64,000 bases of DNA from positions 1 to 64,000 of the forward strand of contig CANOZK010000006.1 of NCBI GenBank assembly GCA_947571775.1, written 5' to 3'. The DNA is from an uncultured Lachnospiraceae bacterium. Lineage in GTDB: Bacteria > Bacillota > Clostridia > Lachnospirales > Lachnospiraceae. Under the pieces are notes generated by a model, which saw nothing but the letters and a program-made list of their open reading frames with translations, had not been told where the DNA came from and did no database searches. Position numbers and translations under genes: made by a program. Of this stretch, positions 28,484 to 35,748 are shown piece after piece (position 1 is the first letter of the stretch; each line of letters opens with the position of its first letter).

Positions 28484-28553
28484 TATTTGAAAAATAGCCG
28501 TAAAACCATTGAGTTTCCGAAACTTCTACGGTTTTACGGCCATTTTTCAAATA
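28484..28553. repeat. Long near-perfect inverted repeat abutting tRNA-Ala
   Basis: Arms 28484-28507 and 28530-28553 (24 bases each) are complementary except at one position; the 22-base centre holds a second small hairpin (AGTTT-CCG-AAACT). It touches the 3' end of the tRNA gene. It probably acts as the tRNA terminator, with T-rich tracts inside the arms, but its length is also like a miniature mobile element or the end of one. Confidence 0.75.
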
Positions 28554-28626
28554 TGGAGACGGTGGGACTTGAACCCATGACCTTCTGACTGCCAGTCAGA
28601 CGCTCTCCCAACTGAGCTACGCCCCC
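28554..28626 (-). tRNA. tRNA-Ala (anticodon GGC)
   Basis: A 73-base cloverleaf on the reverse strand. The acceptor stem GGGGGCG/CGTCTCC contains two G-U pairs. D-arm GCTCAGTTGGGAGAGC, anticodon stem-loop TCTGA-CTGGCAG-TCAGA with anticodon GGC, and T-loop TTCAAGT are visible. The discriminator is A and CCA is not encoded. Confidence 0.96.
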
Positions 28627-28660
28627 ACAAATCACATCTCCTATTTTATACAATATTTGC

Positions 28661-29257
28661 TTAAAATGCAAGAGGTATTTTATATTTTTCTTTGTCTGAA
28701 TCGGTAATTTCACGGATTACTTTGCAGGGATTGCCTGCGGCAACCACGCCTTCTGGTATACTTCGGTTTACCAGACTGCCGGAGCCAATCACCGTATTGC
28801 TGCCTATGGTCACTCCTGGAAGCACATTTACTCCAGCTCCAATCCAAACATTATCCCCCACCGTAATGGGGTAGGCATATTCCAGCCCCTGGTTGCGCTG
28901 CTCCACATCCAGAGGATGTCCTGCTGTGTGAAAGCCGCAGTTAGGAGCGATGAACACATTATCTCCAAACGTTACTTTTGCGCCGTCCAGAATCACACAA
29001 CCGTAATTGGCATAAAAATTTTCCCCAATCTCAATATTATAACCGAAATCACACCAGAACGGAGTATTGATGGTAAACCGCTCTCCGGTTTTTCCCAGTA
29101 TCTTCCGCACAGCTCTGTCTCTGCCTTCCGTGTCTGATGGCAAAAGCTGATTGTACCGGAAACATAAATCTTTACAAAAAAGCAATTCTGCCATGATTTC
29201 TGGGTCATAATTCGCATCGTATAACAGGCCTTGCGCCCGTTTTTCCTTCTCCGTCAT
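28661..29257 (-). CDS. Sugar O-acetyltransferase (maltose/galactoside type)
   Basis: A 198-residue left-handed beta-helix acetyltransferase of the Maa/LacA/NodL family, which transfers acetyl from acetyl-CoA to a sugar hydroxyl. The N-terminal mac domain (TEKEKRAQGLLYDANYDPE) is followed by hexapeptide repeats from about 70, with the catalytic-His region NCGFHTAGHPLD and GDNVWIGAGVNVLPGVTIG. Size and features are standard. The natural substrate is unknown; the family is usually a detoxifying or surface-sugar modifier. The gene stands alone. Confidence 0.92.
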   Translation of the reverse strand: MTEKEKRAQGLLYDANYDPEIMAELLFCKDLCFRYNQLLPSDTEGRDRAVRKILGKTGERFTINTPFWCDFGYNIEIGENFYANYGCVILDGAKVTFGDNVFIAPNCGFHTAGHPLDVEQRNQGLEYAYPITVGDNVWIGAGVNVLPGVTIGSNTVIGSGSLVNRSIPEGVVAAGNPCKVIREITDSDKEKYKIPLAF

Positions 29258-29327
29258 TTTATAAACCTCTTAATGTTTTAGAAATCCCTTTGTTGACATA
29301 TAATAGCAGTAAAACCATCCGTATGGA

Positions 29328-30032
29328 GTGTTGTGCTTGGCTAAAAAACTTGGATATCTTTTATACGCTTGTACTGGCATTTTTTTGTTGCTGCTGGGCC
29401 TGGCCTGGAACGGGAAAATCGATCTCGCATCCAAAACCACAGCGTTTGCAACGGCAAGTTCCCAAACAGGAAAAGAACATCCCATGCTGGCCATTACTTT
29501 TGACGACGGCCCGCATCCCGTCTATACCCCGCAGCTTTTGGACGGTCTGAAAAGGAGAAATGTCAAAGCCAGCTTTTTCCTCATGGGAAAAAACATCCTT
29601 GGTAATGAAGAGATTATCCAGCGTATGCACGAGGAAGGCCATCTCATCGGAAACCATACTTTTGACCATGTGCGTCTGAATAAGCTGTCTGACTCAGAGG
29701 CATGCAACCAAATCACAAAAACCTCTAATCTCATTTACGAAATTACCGGCCAGTATCCCTCTTATGTCCGTCCGCCGTTTGGCGAATGGAAGGAGGGCCT
29801 GGATTGTACCGTTACCATGCTTCCTGTTTTTTGGGATGTAGATCCGTTAGACTGGAACACCCAAAACGCAGATCAGGTCGTGCAGAAAGTCGTCGATTCT
29901 GTGGAAAACGGCGATATTATCCTTTTACACGATTCCTATGCAAGTTCCGTTGAGGCCGCCTTACAGATCATAGATATCATGACAAAACAGGGATACGATT
30001 TTGTCACAGTAGACCGTCTAATCCTAAATTAG
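29328..30032 (+). CDS. Polysaccharide deacetylase (NodB domain), membrane-anchored
   Basis: A carbohydrate esterase family 4 enzyme that removes N- or O-acetyl groups from cell-wall sugars outside the cell. One N-terminal hydrophobic helix (about residues 9-26, GYLLYACTGIFLLLLGLAW) acts as signal or anchor. The NodB domain begins MLAITFDDGPHPVYTPQLL, with the metal-binding Asp pair, continues with HLIGNHTFDHVRL carrying the two His ligands, RPPFGEW, and the LLHDS motif near the C-terminus. The first listed codon is GTG at 29328; a TTG at 29337 has better spacing to GGAG and may be the real start. The family also contains PdaA-like peptidoglycan deacetylases. Confidence 0.9.
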   Translation: MLCLAKKLGYLLYACTGIFLLLLGLAWNGKIDLASKTTAFATASSQTGKEHPMLAITFDDGPHPVYTPQLLDGLKRRNVKASFFLMGKNILGNEEIIQRMHEEGHLIGNHTFDHVRLNKLSDSEACNQITKTSNLIYEITGQYPSYVRPPFGEWKEGLDCTVTMLPVFWDVDPLDWNTQNADQVVQKVVDSVENGDIILLHDSYASSVEAALQIIDIMTKQGYDFVTVDRLILN

Positions 30033-30070
30033 CCGTAACAATTTTACGGTTAACTGCCATGGAAACCACA

Positions 30071-30100
30071 AAAAACCCCGCGCAGCTTCACGGGGTTTTT
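30071..30100. terminator. Bidirectional terminator between deacetylase and rplT
   Basis: AAAAACCCCG and CGGGGTTTTT form a perfect 10-bp stem with a 10-base loop, usable from both strands by the two convergent genes. Confidence 0.9.
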
Positions 30101-30113
30101 GAAATACTGGCAA

Positions 30114-30470
30114 TTATGCAATCTTGCTCTTAGCTATTTCTGCCAGAGCGGTAAAACCTTCTGCATCGTTTACAGCCATCTCAGCCAGCATCTTCCGATT
30201 GATGTTTACATCAGCCAGCTTCAGGCCGTGCATAAACTTACTGTAAGAAAGTCCATTTAATCTAGCTGCCGCATTGATACGGGCAATCCATAACTGTCTG
30301 AACTGGCGTTTTCTCTGTTTTCTGCCTGCATAGGAGCTGGCCAGAGCTCTCATAACCGCCTGTTTCGCGATCCGATACTGCTTGGATCGCGCTCCTCTGT
30401 ATCCTTTTGCCAGTTTCAGTACTCTTTTATGCTTCTTTTTTGCGTTTAATCCACCTTTAATTCTTGCCAT
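30114..30470 (-). CDS. rplT: Ribosomal protein bL20
   Basis: A 118-residue 50S protein needed for early 23S rRNA assembly. It begins [20 protein letters not shown] and has [20 protein letters not shown], both typical. It is the last gene of infC-rpmI-rplT and, from family knowledge, is the repressor that binds the operon leader to shut it down. A bidirectional terminator follows directly. Confidence 0.98.
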   Translation of the reverse strand: MARIKGGLNAKKKHKRVLKLAKGYRGARSKQYRIAKQAVMRALASSYAGRKQRKRQFRQLWIARINAAARLNGLSYSKFMHGLKLADVNINRKMLAEMAVNDAEGFTALAEIAKSKIA

Positions 30471-30500
30471 TTCCTGATTCCTCCTGTATTCTATTATTTC

Positions 30501-30698
30501 TTACAAATACGGCAGTGCCCTCTTCATAACCTTTGCATTGGTCGGATCCGTAACCGTTGATTTCCTCAAATTTCTCTTTCTTTTTTGGGATTTCTTGGTC
30601 AGGATATGGCTTTTGTAAGCTTTATTTCTAACTAATTTTCCTGTACCTGTTTTCTTGAACCGCTTTGCAGCAGATTTGCAAGTCTTCATTTTTGGCAT
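30501..30698 (-). CDS. rpmI: Ribosomal protein bL35
   Basis: A 65-residue basic 50S protein: [20 protein letters not shown] and [16 protein letters not shown] are signature segments. It lies 30 bases upstream of rplT and 69 bases downstream of infC in the standard operon. Confidence 0.98.
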   Translation of the reverse strand: MPKMKTCKSAAKRFKKTGTGKLVRNKAYKSHILTKKSQKRKRNLRKSTVTDPTNAKVMKRALPYL

Positions 30699-30767
30699 CT
30701 CTAAATTCCTCCTTAATTGTATCGAAATTTATCTGTGACTCTTTCACTACTTTGCGTACTCTCTTTT

Positions 30768-31274
30768 TCAGCGTTTCTCCGCTAAAAACATGGTCATGCT
30801 CCTGCCTTCCACTTTAATGGCTTTTTCCACAACCGCAATATCCGACAAGAGTTCTGCAAAATCTTCCAGAACATGCTTGCTGGCATGCATATGTGCAATC
30901 TCACGGCCGCGGAACCGCAGGGTTACTTTGACCTTATCGCCCTTTGTAATGAATTTTCTGGCAGCAGTTGCCTTGGTTTTAATGTCGTTTGCTTCAATAT
31001 TCGGTGAAAGACGCACTTCTTTGACATCGATGGTCTTCTGTTTCTTCCTGGCTTCCTTTTCTTTGCGTGCCAATTCATATTTATATTTGCCGTAATCAAT
31101 AATCTTACATACGGGCGGTTTTGCCATGGGCGCGATTTTTACCAAATCCAGTCCTGCATCCTGAGCTTTGAACATCGCTTCTTTTGCGGACATGATCCCA
31201 AGCTGCTCCCCTTTTGAGCCAATCAAACGTACCTCTTTGTCTCTGATTTGTTCGTTAATCATTAAATTGCTAAT
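30768..31274 (-). CDS. infC: Translation initiation factor IF-3 (likely AUU start)
   Basis: Binds the 30S subunit, blocks premature subunit joining and checks start codons. Both domains are present: INEQIRDKEVRLI and GEQLGI at the N-terminus, KVRL-type core DVKEVRLSPNIEANDIKTK and a C-terminal domain ending SMTMFLAEKR. An ATG at 31262 has no ribosome binding site. Four codons upstream, ATT at 31272-31274 lies seven bases from a strong GGAGGTG (31282-31288), giving (M)ISNLMINEQIR. Use of AUU fits the known autoregulation of infC by IF-3 discrimination. Length is then 168 residues. First gene of the operon, behind the L20 leader. Confidence 0.95.
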   Translation of the reverse strand: MSNLMINEQIRDKEVRLIGSKGEQLGIMSAKEAMFKAQDAGLDLVKIAPMAKPPVCKIIDYGKYKYELARKEKEARKKQKTIDVKEVRLSPNIEANDIKTKATAARKFITKGDKVKVTLRFRGREIAHMHASKHVLEDFAELLSDIAVVEKAIKVEGRSMTMFLAEKR

Positions 31275-31288
31275 TGTAGTGCACCTCC

Positions 31289-31610
31289 ATACCTGAATTA
31301 GAACCCTTAAGAAAGAATCCTGCCTTGACAGGATTCCCCGCTTGCGGCGGGCCGCATAAACGGCATATACTCCTCCGCCGCAGTGCGATCCCTGCCCGGA
31401 GGGCTTCTATTGCAGGGAACTGCAGAAGCAGTTTTCTGTAATAGAAAAAGTGTAGACAGCATCACTATCCACACTTACATTTTGACCCAATAACCAAATT
31501 CCGCTCACGGAAAAATATTTCCATAAATCATGGAAACTCTGATCTACGGCTATAAACCATTAGTCGCTTTTGCGCTAAGGTGAGAGTGGATGCTCTGCTT
31601 TGTTTTCGTA
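31289..31610 (-). promoter_or_regulatory. L20 leader (cis-regulatory RNA of infC-rpmI-rplT)
   Basis: About 320 bases of structured, non-coding transcript lie between a vegetative promoter and infC. It holds several long hairpins and ends in an intrinsic terminator directly before infC. This is the position and layout of the Firmicutes L20 leader, in which r-protein L20 promotes termination. The fold itself was not computed. Confidence 0.8.
31309..31336 (-). terminator. Attenuator hairpin of the L20 leader
   Basis: On the reverse strand GAATCCTG and CAGGATTC form an 8-bp stem with loop TCAAGG, followed by TTTCTT; it ends about 20 bases before the infC ribosome binding site. Confidence 0.85.
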
Positions 31611-31617
31611 CCTATAC

Positions 31618-31646
31618 ACTTTATCATATGTTTGATTCAACGTCAA
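31618..31646 (-). promoter_or_regulatory. Promoter of the L20 leader/infC operon
   Basis: On the reverse strand TTGACG (31641-31646) and TAAAGT (31618-31623) are 17 bases apart. The promoter is back to back with that of the serine hydrolase gene. Confidence 0.6.
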
Positions 31647-31674
31647 GAGAAAATTTTGAAAATTTCAACAAGAC

Positions 31675-31703
31675 TTGATTTCGTTTTGGTCATGTAGTAT
31701 GAT
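31675..31703 (+). promoter_or_regulatory. Promoter of the serine hydrolase gene
   Basis: TTGATT (31675-31680) and TATGAT (31698-31703) are exactly 17 bases apart, divergent from the infC promoter 30 bases away. Confidence 0.6.
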
Positions 31704-31988
31704 GATGGAACTTTTCAATGTTACGAAACATCTATCAGCAGCTATATTGGAATGGGGCACTATTCAATAGAACATCATTTGTATGGACATCAGACGTTCC
31801 GTAAACCCTCATTTCACCTACGATTTTGCCAAGCTAACGCAAAAGAAAAACGCCGCAATCCCAAAAAGATTACAACACTTTCTAAACTATGTTCCATTTT
31901 TTTTAAATATGTCTTGAAAATGATTTTTAATGGATTTATCCTTTATCTAAGGATATCCTTAGAACACTTATTAAGGAGAAAAAAATGC
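31704..31988 (+). other. Long leader before the serine hydrolase
   Basis: About 285 bases between promoter and chosen start. The hydrolase frame stays open back to an ATG at 31752, which would add 79 residues including a hydrophobic stretch (SIFFKYVLKMIFNGFILYL), but that ATG lacks a proper ribosome binding site. A short inverted repeat (AAGGATATCCTT) lies at 31949-31960. No known riboswitch was recognised. Confidence 0.4.
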
Positions 31989-32960
31989 ATGATTCAAGAA
32001 AAAACAGAAACGTTTGAAAAGGTTGTAATGCGTGATTATGGAAATATTGCAGGTATCGTTGTATTAAAAAATGGTGAGACATTATACGAAAATTACTTTA
32101 ATGGATGTACCATCAATAGTCGAATTCATGTATATTCAGTAACGAAAAGCATCATTTCCATATTGATAGGAATTGCCATGGACAAAGGTTACATCAAAAA
32201 TCTTGACCAAAAAGTATTAGATTTTTTTCCTGAATATAAAATCAAAAAAAGAGAGAAAACAATACAAAATATTACACTAAGGCATTTATTAACAATGACT
32301 GCACCATATAAATATAAATTTAATCCTTACATAAAGTATTTTACAAGCGATAACTGGGTAAAATTCTCACTCGATTTATTGGGTGGTAAGGGACGGATTG
32401 GCAAATTTAGATATGCTCCCCTGATTGGTCCAGATATTATGTCCGGTATTCTTGGAAAGGTAACGGGACAATCTGTAATAAATTTTGCTCAAGAAAATTT
32501 GTTTGCTCCATTGGGAATTGTCGTTGAAAAGAATATTATTTTTCATAGTAAAGAGGAACAACTTGCTTTTAATCAAGCTACGGATATTAGCGGCTGGGTA
32601 GCTGACCCTATGGGTGTAAATACGGCAGGCTGGGGACTTACACTCTCTCCCATAGATATGGCGAAAATAGGTCAATTATATTTAAATCATGGAATATGGA
32701 ATAGTAAACAAATTGTATCAGCAAAATGGGTAAACGAAAGTACAAAGGAGCACAGTCGATGGGAAACGCAAAATCTGCCGTATGGATATTTATGGTGGAT
32801 TTATGAAGAGGGCTTTGCAGCCATGGGAGATGGAGGAAATACCATCTATATCAACACAAAAAAAGACATGGTGGTTTCAATCGCTTCTCTATTTAGGCCA
32901 AAAGTCAAGGATAGAATTGAATTTATCCTAGAGTATATCGAACCGATATTTGATAATTGA
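31989..32960 (+). CDS. Serine hydrolase, class C beta-lactamase fold
   Basis: A 323-residue protein of the beta-lactamase-related (penicillin-binding-like) serine hydrolase family. The nucleophile motif SVTK (50-53) is clear, the second motif is YAP near residue 143, and the third is GDGGN near 281. The start at 31989 is ten bases from AAGGAG; a nearer ATG at 31985 opens only a 10-codon frame. Without a signal peptide in this form it would be cytoplasmic, so an esterase or peptidase role is more likely than drug resistance. The gene is markedly AT-rich compared with neighbours, suggesting transfer. No operon partners. Confidence 0.82.
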   Translation: MIQEKTETFEKVVMRDYGNIAGIVVLKNGETLYENYFNGCTINSRIHVYSVTKSIISILIGIAMDKGYIKNLDQKVLDFFPEYKIKKREKTIQNITLRHLLTMTAPYKYKFNPYIKYFTSDNWVKFSLDLLGGKGRIGKFRYAPLIGPDIMSGILGKVTGQSVINFAQENLFAPLGIVVEKNIIFHSKEEQLAFNQATDISGWVADPMGVNTAGWGLTLSPIDMAKIGQLYLNHGIWNSKQIVSAKWVNESTKEHSRWETQNLPYGYLWWIYEEGFAAMGDGGNTIYINTKKDMVVSIASLFRPKVKDRIEFILEYIEPIFDN

Positions 32961-33002
32961 GTATGATGAATTTCCTATTTATCATGCTGCGGCTATAACG
33001 GT

Positions 33003-33048
33003 AACTGAACCACTGCCGGCTAAAGCCAGTAGTGGTTCAGTTCTTTTG
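33003..33048. terminator. Terminator between serine hydrolase and lipoprotein genes
   Basis: AACTGAACCACT (33003-33014) pairs perfectly with AGTGGTTCAGTT (33031-33042) around a loop with its own small stem; CTTTT follows on the plus strand. Confidence 0.85.
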
Positions 33049-33084
33049 GTTATTCACTCCATAAGCGGCCATAGTACACAAAAA

Positions 33085-33600
33085 TTATATCTGTGCGGGC
33101 ATCGTCTCCCTGGCCAGTTCTTCCACCAGCGATTTCACAATCCCTTCCTCTGCCTGATTATCCGCAGTCAGACTATAAGAAATGCCGCCCCACTTCCAGA
33201 CAGCCAGGTAACTGCTGTCTGATACCCGTATAGGAATCGTATAACTGCCCACCATCGCCTCCGAATCTTCCAATGCTTGCGCATCCTGTATACCGGTCAA
33301 ATCCTCTTCTAGCTGCGAAGCCCGATAACTGTACTGGACTTCGTTTCGATCAAATGTTATTTCGGCAATCCGCTCCGAAATGATAAAATATCTGGCGTTC
33401 TCCGCTCCTGCCGGCGTTTCAATATCCGCGCCTACCTTTGTAAAAGCCCCGTTGCCTTCCACTTCCACCTTGGAAACCTTTGAGTCGGATACGTTCTCTT
33501 TCTGCCCCTTCGGCTCTACATAGCCTTCCCACTCTTCGGAAGCGCACCCGCCAAACAAAACAGATACCGCAAGCATTCCCAACAGCCAGTATTTCTTCAT
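33085..33600 (-). CDS. Putative lipoprotein of unknown function
   Basis: A 171-residue exported protein with a lipoprotein signal: MKKYWLLGMLAVSVLFGGC, lipobox LFGGC with Cys19 as the lipid anchor. The mature part is acidic and mixed alpha/beta in character, without motifs I know; RYFIISERIAEITFDRNEVQ and VWKWGGISYSLTA look structured, and the sequence could be a small ligand-binding or DUF4367-like domain, unproven. It is a single gene between two terminators or near-empty gaps. A second lipoprotein of similar build lies 1 kb away on the same strand (34421-34990), but the two are not obviously homologous. Confidence 0.8.
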   Translation of the reverse strand: MKKYWLLGMLAVSVLFGGCASEEWEGYVEPKGQKENVSDSKVSKVEVEGNGAFTKVGADIETPAGAENARYFIISERIAEITFDRNEVQYSYRASQLEEDLTGIQDAQALEDSEAMVGSYTIPIRVSDSSYLAVWKWGGISYSLTADNQAEEGIVKSLVEELARETMPAQI

Positions 33601-33723
33601 ATCTCTACTCCCTGAAACCTTCTTCGTCTTTAGTATAGCACAAGCTCTATCGCTTTTTTGTCGAAAATACGGCTCTGTGATACGCTCCCTGCCGTTTCAG
33701 CACAGGAAGAGAAAAATCTTTTC

Positions 33724-34002
33724 TTACATCTTTGTAATTTTTTCTATCTCTTTGAATTTATCCATGATGTAGCCAAAATTTTCCCGTTTGTGAGGAAGAG
33801 AACATTGGCTGCAATCCTTGACTCCGGATTTCGTATAACGGAAATTGCCTCCGCACTTGTCCTTTAAGGCGTACAGGGGGCAATAACAGAACAAACAATT
33901 GAAATCTTCCGGTTTATTTGTCTTATGACAGGGGAAATGCTCGCATTTTGTATGAGAAAAAAAAGAATATTCTTTATCCTTCCAGGAATCTTTATCAAAC
34001 AT
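33724..34002 (-). CDS. Cysteine-rich small protein under a B12 riboswitch
   Basis: A 92-residue cytoplasmic protein with eight Cys (20, 25, 36, 39, 41, 50, 64, 67) and several His. The pattern HTKCEHFPCHK, NCLFCYCPLY, CGG and DCSQC matches the cysteine-rich small domain family (COG2158 type), which in many anaerobes sits with cobalamin or radical enzymes. It probably binds metal or an Fe-S cluster; its reaction is unknown. The start has AAAGGAG upstream. It is the only gene behind a complete cobalamin riboswitch and strong promoter, so its expression should fall when B12 is plentiful. No B12 biosynthesis or transport genes are in the window. Confidence 0.85.
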   Translation of the reverse strand: MFDKDSWKDKEYSFFSHTKCEHFPCHKTNKPEDFNCLFCYCPLYALKDKCGGNFRYTKSGVKDCSQCSLPHKRENFGYIMDKFKEIEKITKM

Positions 34003-34028
34003 ATTTACTCCTTTCGGTGATAAGGAAA

Positions 34029-34061
34029 CCCTGGCACAGGAGGAAACAAATCTTGCCAGGG
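34029..34061 (-). terminator. Terminator hairpin of the cobalamin riboswitch
   Basis: On the reverse strand CCCTGGCA and TGCCAGGG form an 8-bp stem, followed by TTTCCTT, about 20 bases before the ribosome binding site of the Cys-rich gene. The sequence GGCAGGAG upstream can pair with CTCCTG in its loop and may form the competing antiterminator. Confidence 0.7.
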
Positions 34062-34184
34062 CCGCTTATCTCCTGCCGTTTAATCATGCATAATTCACAC
34101 GTACAGGCTCATTCCATAAAAATCATTGCATTTTTTCTAAAATGCTTAGATGTACACTTTACACGGAAGCTTCACCTTACATAT

Positions 34185-34370
34185 CAAGCAGGTTTCCTGG
34201 CTCATGGATCACCGCTCTGCTTTTCCTTCTCATATGCTTTGCATACAATGGCTTTTAAAAACAGCGCTCCCCAAATACAGTGACCGGATCGCTTAGGACT
34301 CTCACCCAATTCCCTCTCCATCTGCTGTTGTGTGCAGCAGAAGCACTTCATATGTTCTTTGGAATTATGT
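34185..34370 (-). promoter_or_regulatory. Cobalamin riboswitch
   Basis: Reading the reverse strand, the conserved elements occur in order: GGGAATTGGGTGAGAGTCC, then CGGTCACTGT, GCCATTG, GAAGG and finally the B12 box GAGCCAGGAAACCTGC (34188-34202 region). A strong promoter lies directly upstream and a terminator hairpin downstream, so control is probably by premature termination on binding of adenosyl- or aquo-cobalamin. Confidence 0.93.
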
Positions 34371-34376
34371 AAGACG

Positions 34377-34405
34377 ATTATAACATACTGCTAAAACTTT
34401 GTCAA
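34377..34405 (-). promoter_or_regulatory. Consensus promoter of the riboswitch transcript
   Basis: On the reverse strand perfect TTGACA (34400-34405) and TATAAT (34377-34382) are 17 bases apart. Its -35 lies 16 bases beyond the preceding lipoprotein gene. Confidence 0.9.
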
Positions 34406-34420
34406 ATATGCAGAAAAATT

Positions 34421-34990
34421 CTATTTCCTGTCAATAGAAAGTGTTTCCAGCACCTGCATAACCTGTTCTCCATAGCCTTCCCACCAGGATTCAGCACCGT
34501 CAGCCTTAATTACATAATCCGTGTATTCTTCTGTCAGGACAAGAAAACTCCAGTAAGGCGCCTGATCATAGACCCCCATTCTCGCAGGCATTCCATTTAT
34601 GGTTGTTTCCGTTTCTTCCAGTTCTGTCCCGCATACAGCAAACGAATTCTGATATCCTACAAACACTTCCCCGTCCATCTTTTCATTCAGACGGAAGCAG
34701 ATGCCAAACTCGGAGTCCGGGCCGGTATACTCCTCAATGGTGTAAACGGCTTCTTCGGGCAAATCCAGACGAATCCTCCCTTTCTCACAATCATAGACTA
34801 CTTTCTGTGGAAAGTCGGGTTTTACTTCTTTTTCTTCCTTCGCTTCCTGGGAAGTCGTATTTTCCGACTGCTGGGCCTTTAGCGTCTCATCTGCCGTGCC
34901 AACAGCAGACGTCTGCGTGGTCGTACTGCCACAGCCAACCGTGTAAAACGCAAGCGCTGCGGTCAAAAATAAAACCCTGCATTTTTTCAT
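34421..34990 (-). CDS. Putative lipoprotein of unknown function
   Basis: A 189-residue exported protein: MKKCRVLFLTAALAFYTVGC gives the lipobox YTVGC with Cys20. A low-complexity Ser/Thr/Gln/Glu linker (about 21-55) tethers a folded C-terminal domain of about 130 residues, with GPDSEFGICFRL, EVFVGYQNSFAVCG and a C-terminal helix EQVMQVLETLSI. This layout is common in Clostridia surface lipoproteins; the function is not known. The gene ends just before the riboswitch promoter and has 51 bases to the upstream guanylate-kinase-like gene on the same strand, so it may be co-transcribed with that gene. Confidence 0.8.
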   Translation of the reverse strand: MKKCRVLFLTAALAFYTVGCGSTTTQTSAVGTADETLKAQQSENTTSQEAKEEKEVKPDFPQKVVYDCEKGRIRLDLPEEAVYTIEEYTGPDSEFGICFRLNEKMDGEVFVGYQNSFAVCGTELEETETTINGMPARMGVYDQAPYWSFLVLTEEYTDYVIKADGAESWWEGYGEQVMQVLETLSIDRK

Positions 34991-35041
34991 ATGCTGCTCC
35001 TCCTATCGTTTTCATCCATGATCTGTCTGAGTTTTAAACTG

Positions 35042-35629
35042 TTACGACTGTTCCCGAATATATGCGGTAATCTCCCGAATACAGTCTGTAAACGCTGCAT
35101 TGACAAATCTCCGGATAATTCCTGCTTCCTTTACTTTTTTTTCCGAAAAATCCTCGCTGTCGGCCAGAAATCTCCTGCACATCTCCTGATAACGGGGAGC
35201 TGTTTCCTGTTGTTCTCTCAGCAGCGCCCGTCTCAGGCGTTCTCCGTCCTCCACCTCGATATAAATCGGACACATGGTCTGTTTTCCATAATGGCCTTTT
35301 AGCTTCTCGTAAGACTCCAACGTACCAATCCCCAGATAACTGTGAAAAGCCAGATCCATCGCGGCATCATCTGCGGTAAAATAAATCCACGGCCCATAGA
35401 CCGTCTGATAAGTGCGGGACTCTACCACACGCCCCTGCTCCTGAAGCTGCCCAAACCTCTGCTCATCCACAAAATAATATTCCTTTCCGTACTCTTCCTC
35501 CGCCCGGATCGGCCGGGTGGTATAAAGCATCAGTTTTTTTAGGCCAAGGCCAGACTGCTCCAACAGATAGCGGTAAACACTGTCCTTGCCAGAAGCGCTT
35601 TTTCCCATAATATAAAAAATTTTATTCAT
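35042..35629 (-). CDS. Guanylate-kinase-like P-loop protein
   Basis: A 195-residue nucleotide kinase-like protein. The P-loop is GKSASGKDS (9-17), followed by the guanylate-kinase-type region YTTRPIRAEEEYGKEYYFVDE, with the Ser/Thr-Arg-x-x-Arg segment and the Tyr that contact GMP. The C-terminal lid RLRRALLREQQET is also present. Overall identity to housekeeping Gmk is modest, so this is probably a second, specialised member; its substrate is uncertain. It lies 120 bases downstream of an Orn/Lys/Arg decarboxylase gene, and the pair resembles the B. subtilis yaaO-tmk arrangement where a nucleotide kinase follows such a decarboxylase. No ribosome binding site precedes the chosen start. Confidence 0.78.
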   Translation of the reverse strand: MNKIFYIMGKSASGKDSVYRYLLEQSGLGLKKLMLYTTRPIRAEEEYGKEYYFVDEQRFGQLQEQGRVVESRTYQTVYGPWIYFTADDAAMDLAFHSYLGIGTLESYEKLKGHYGKQTMCPIYIEVEDGERLRRALLREQQETAPRYQEMCRRFLADSEDFSEKKVKEAGIIRRFVNAAFTDCIREITAYIREQS

Positions 35630-35748
35630 AATACAGTCAAGTATACCATAAACGGACTTTGAGGAAAACAATCTCTATATTTTTTGATTAATGATATTGC
35701 CCGTGAACAAATACAAACATTTGTTTCAGAATCGCCGTCAACCCCATG

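Noticed and set aside
31989..32960. Antibiotic-resistance beta-lactamase
   Set aside because: Only the general fold motifs are present, without signal peptide in the likely form or close likeness to AmpC; a generic hydrolase is safer.
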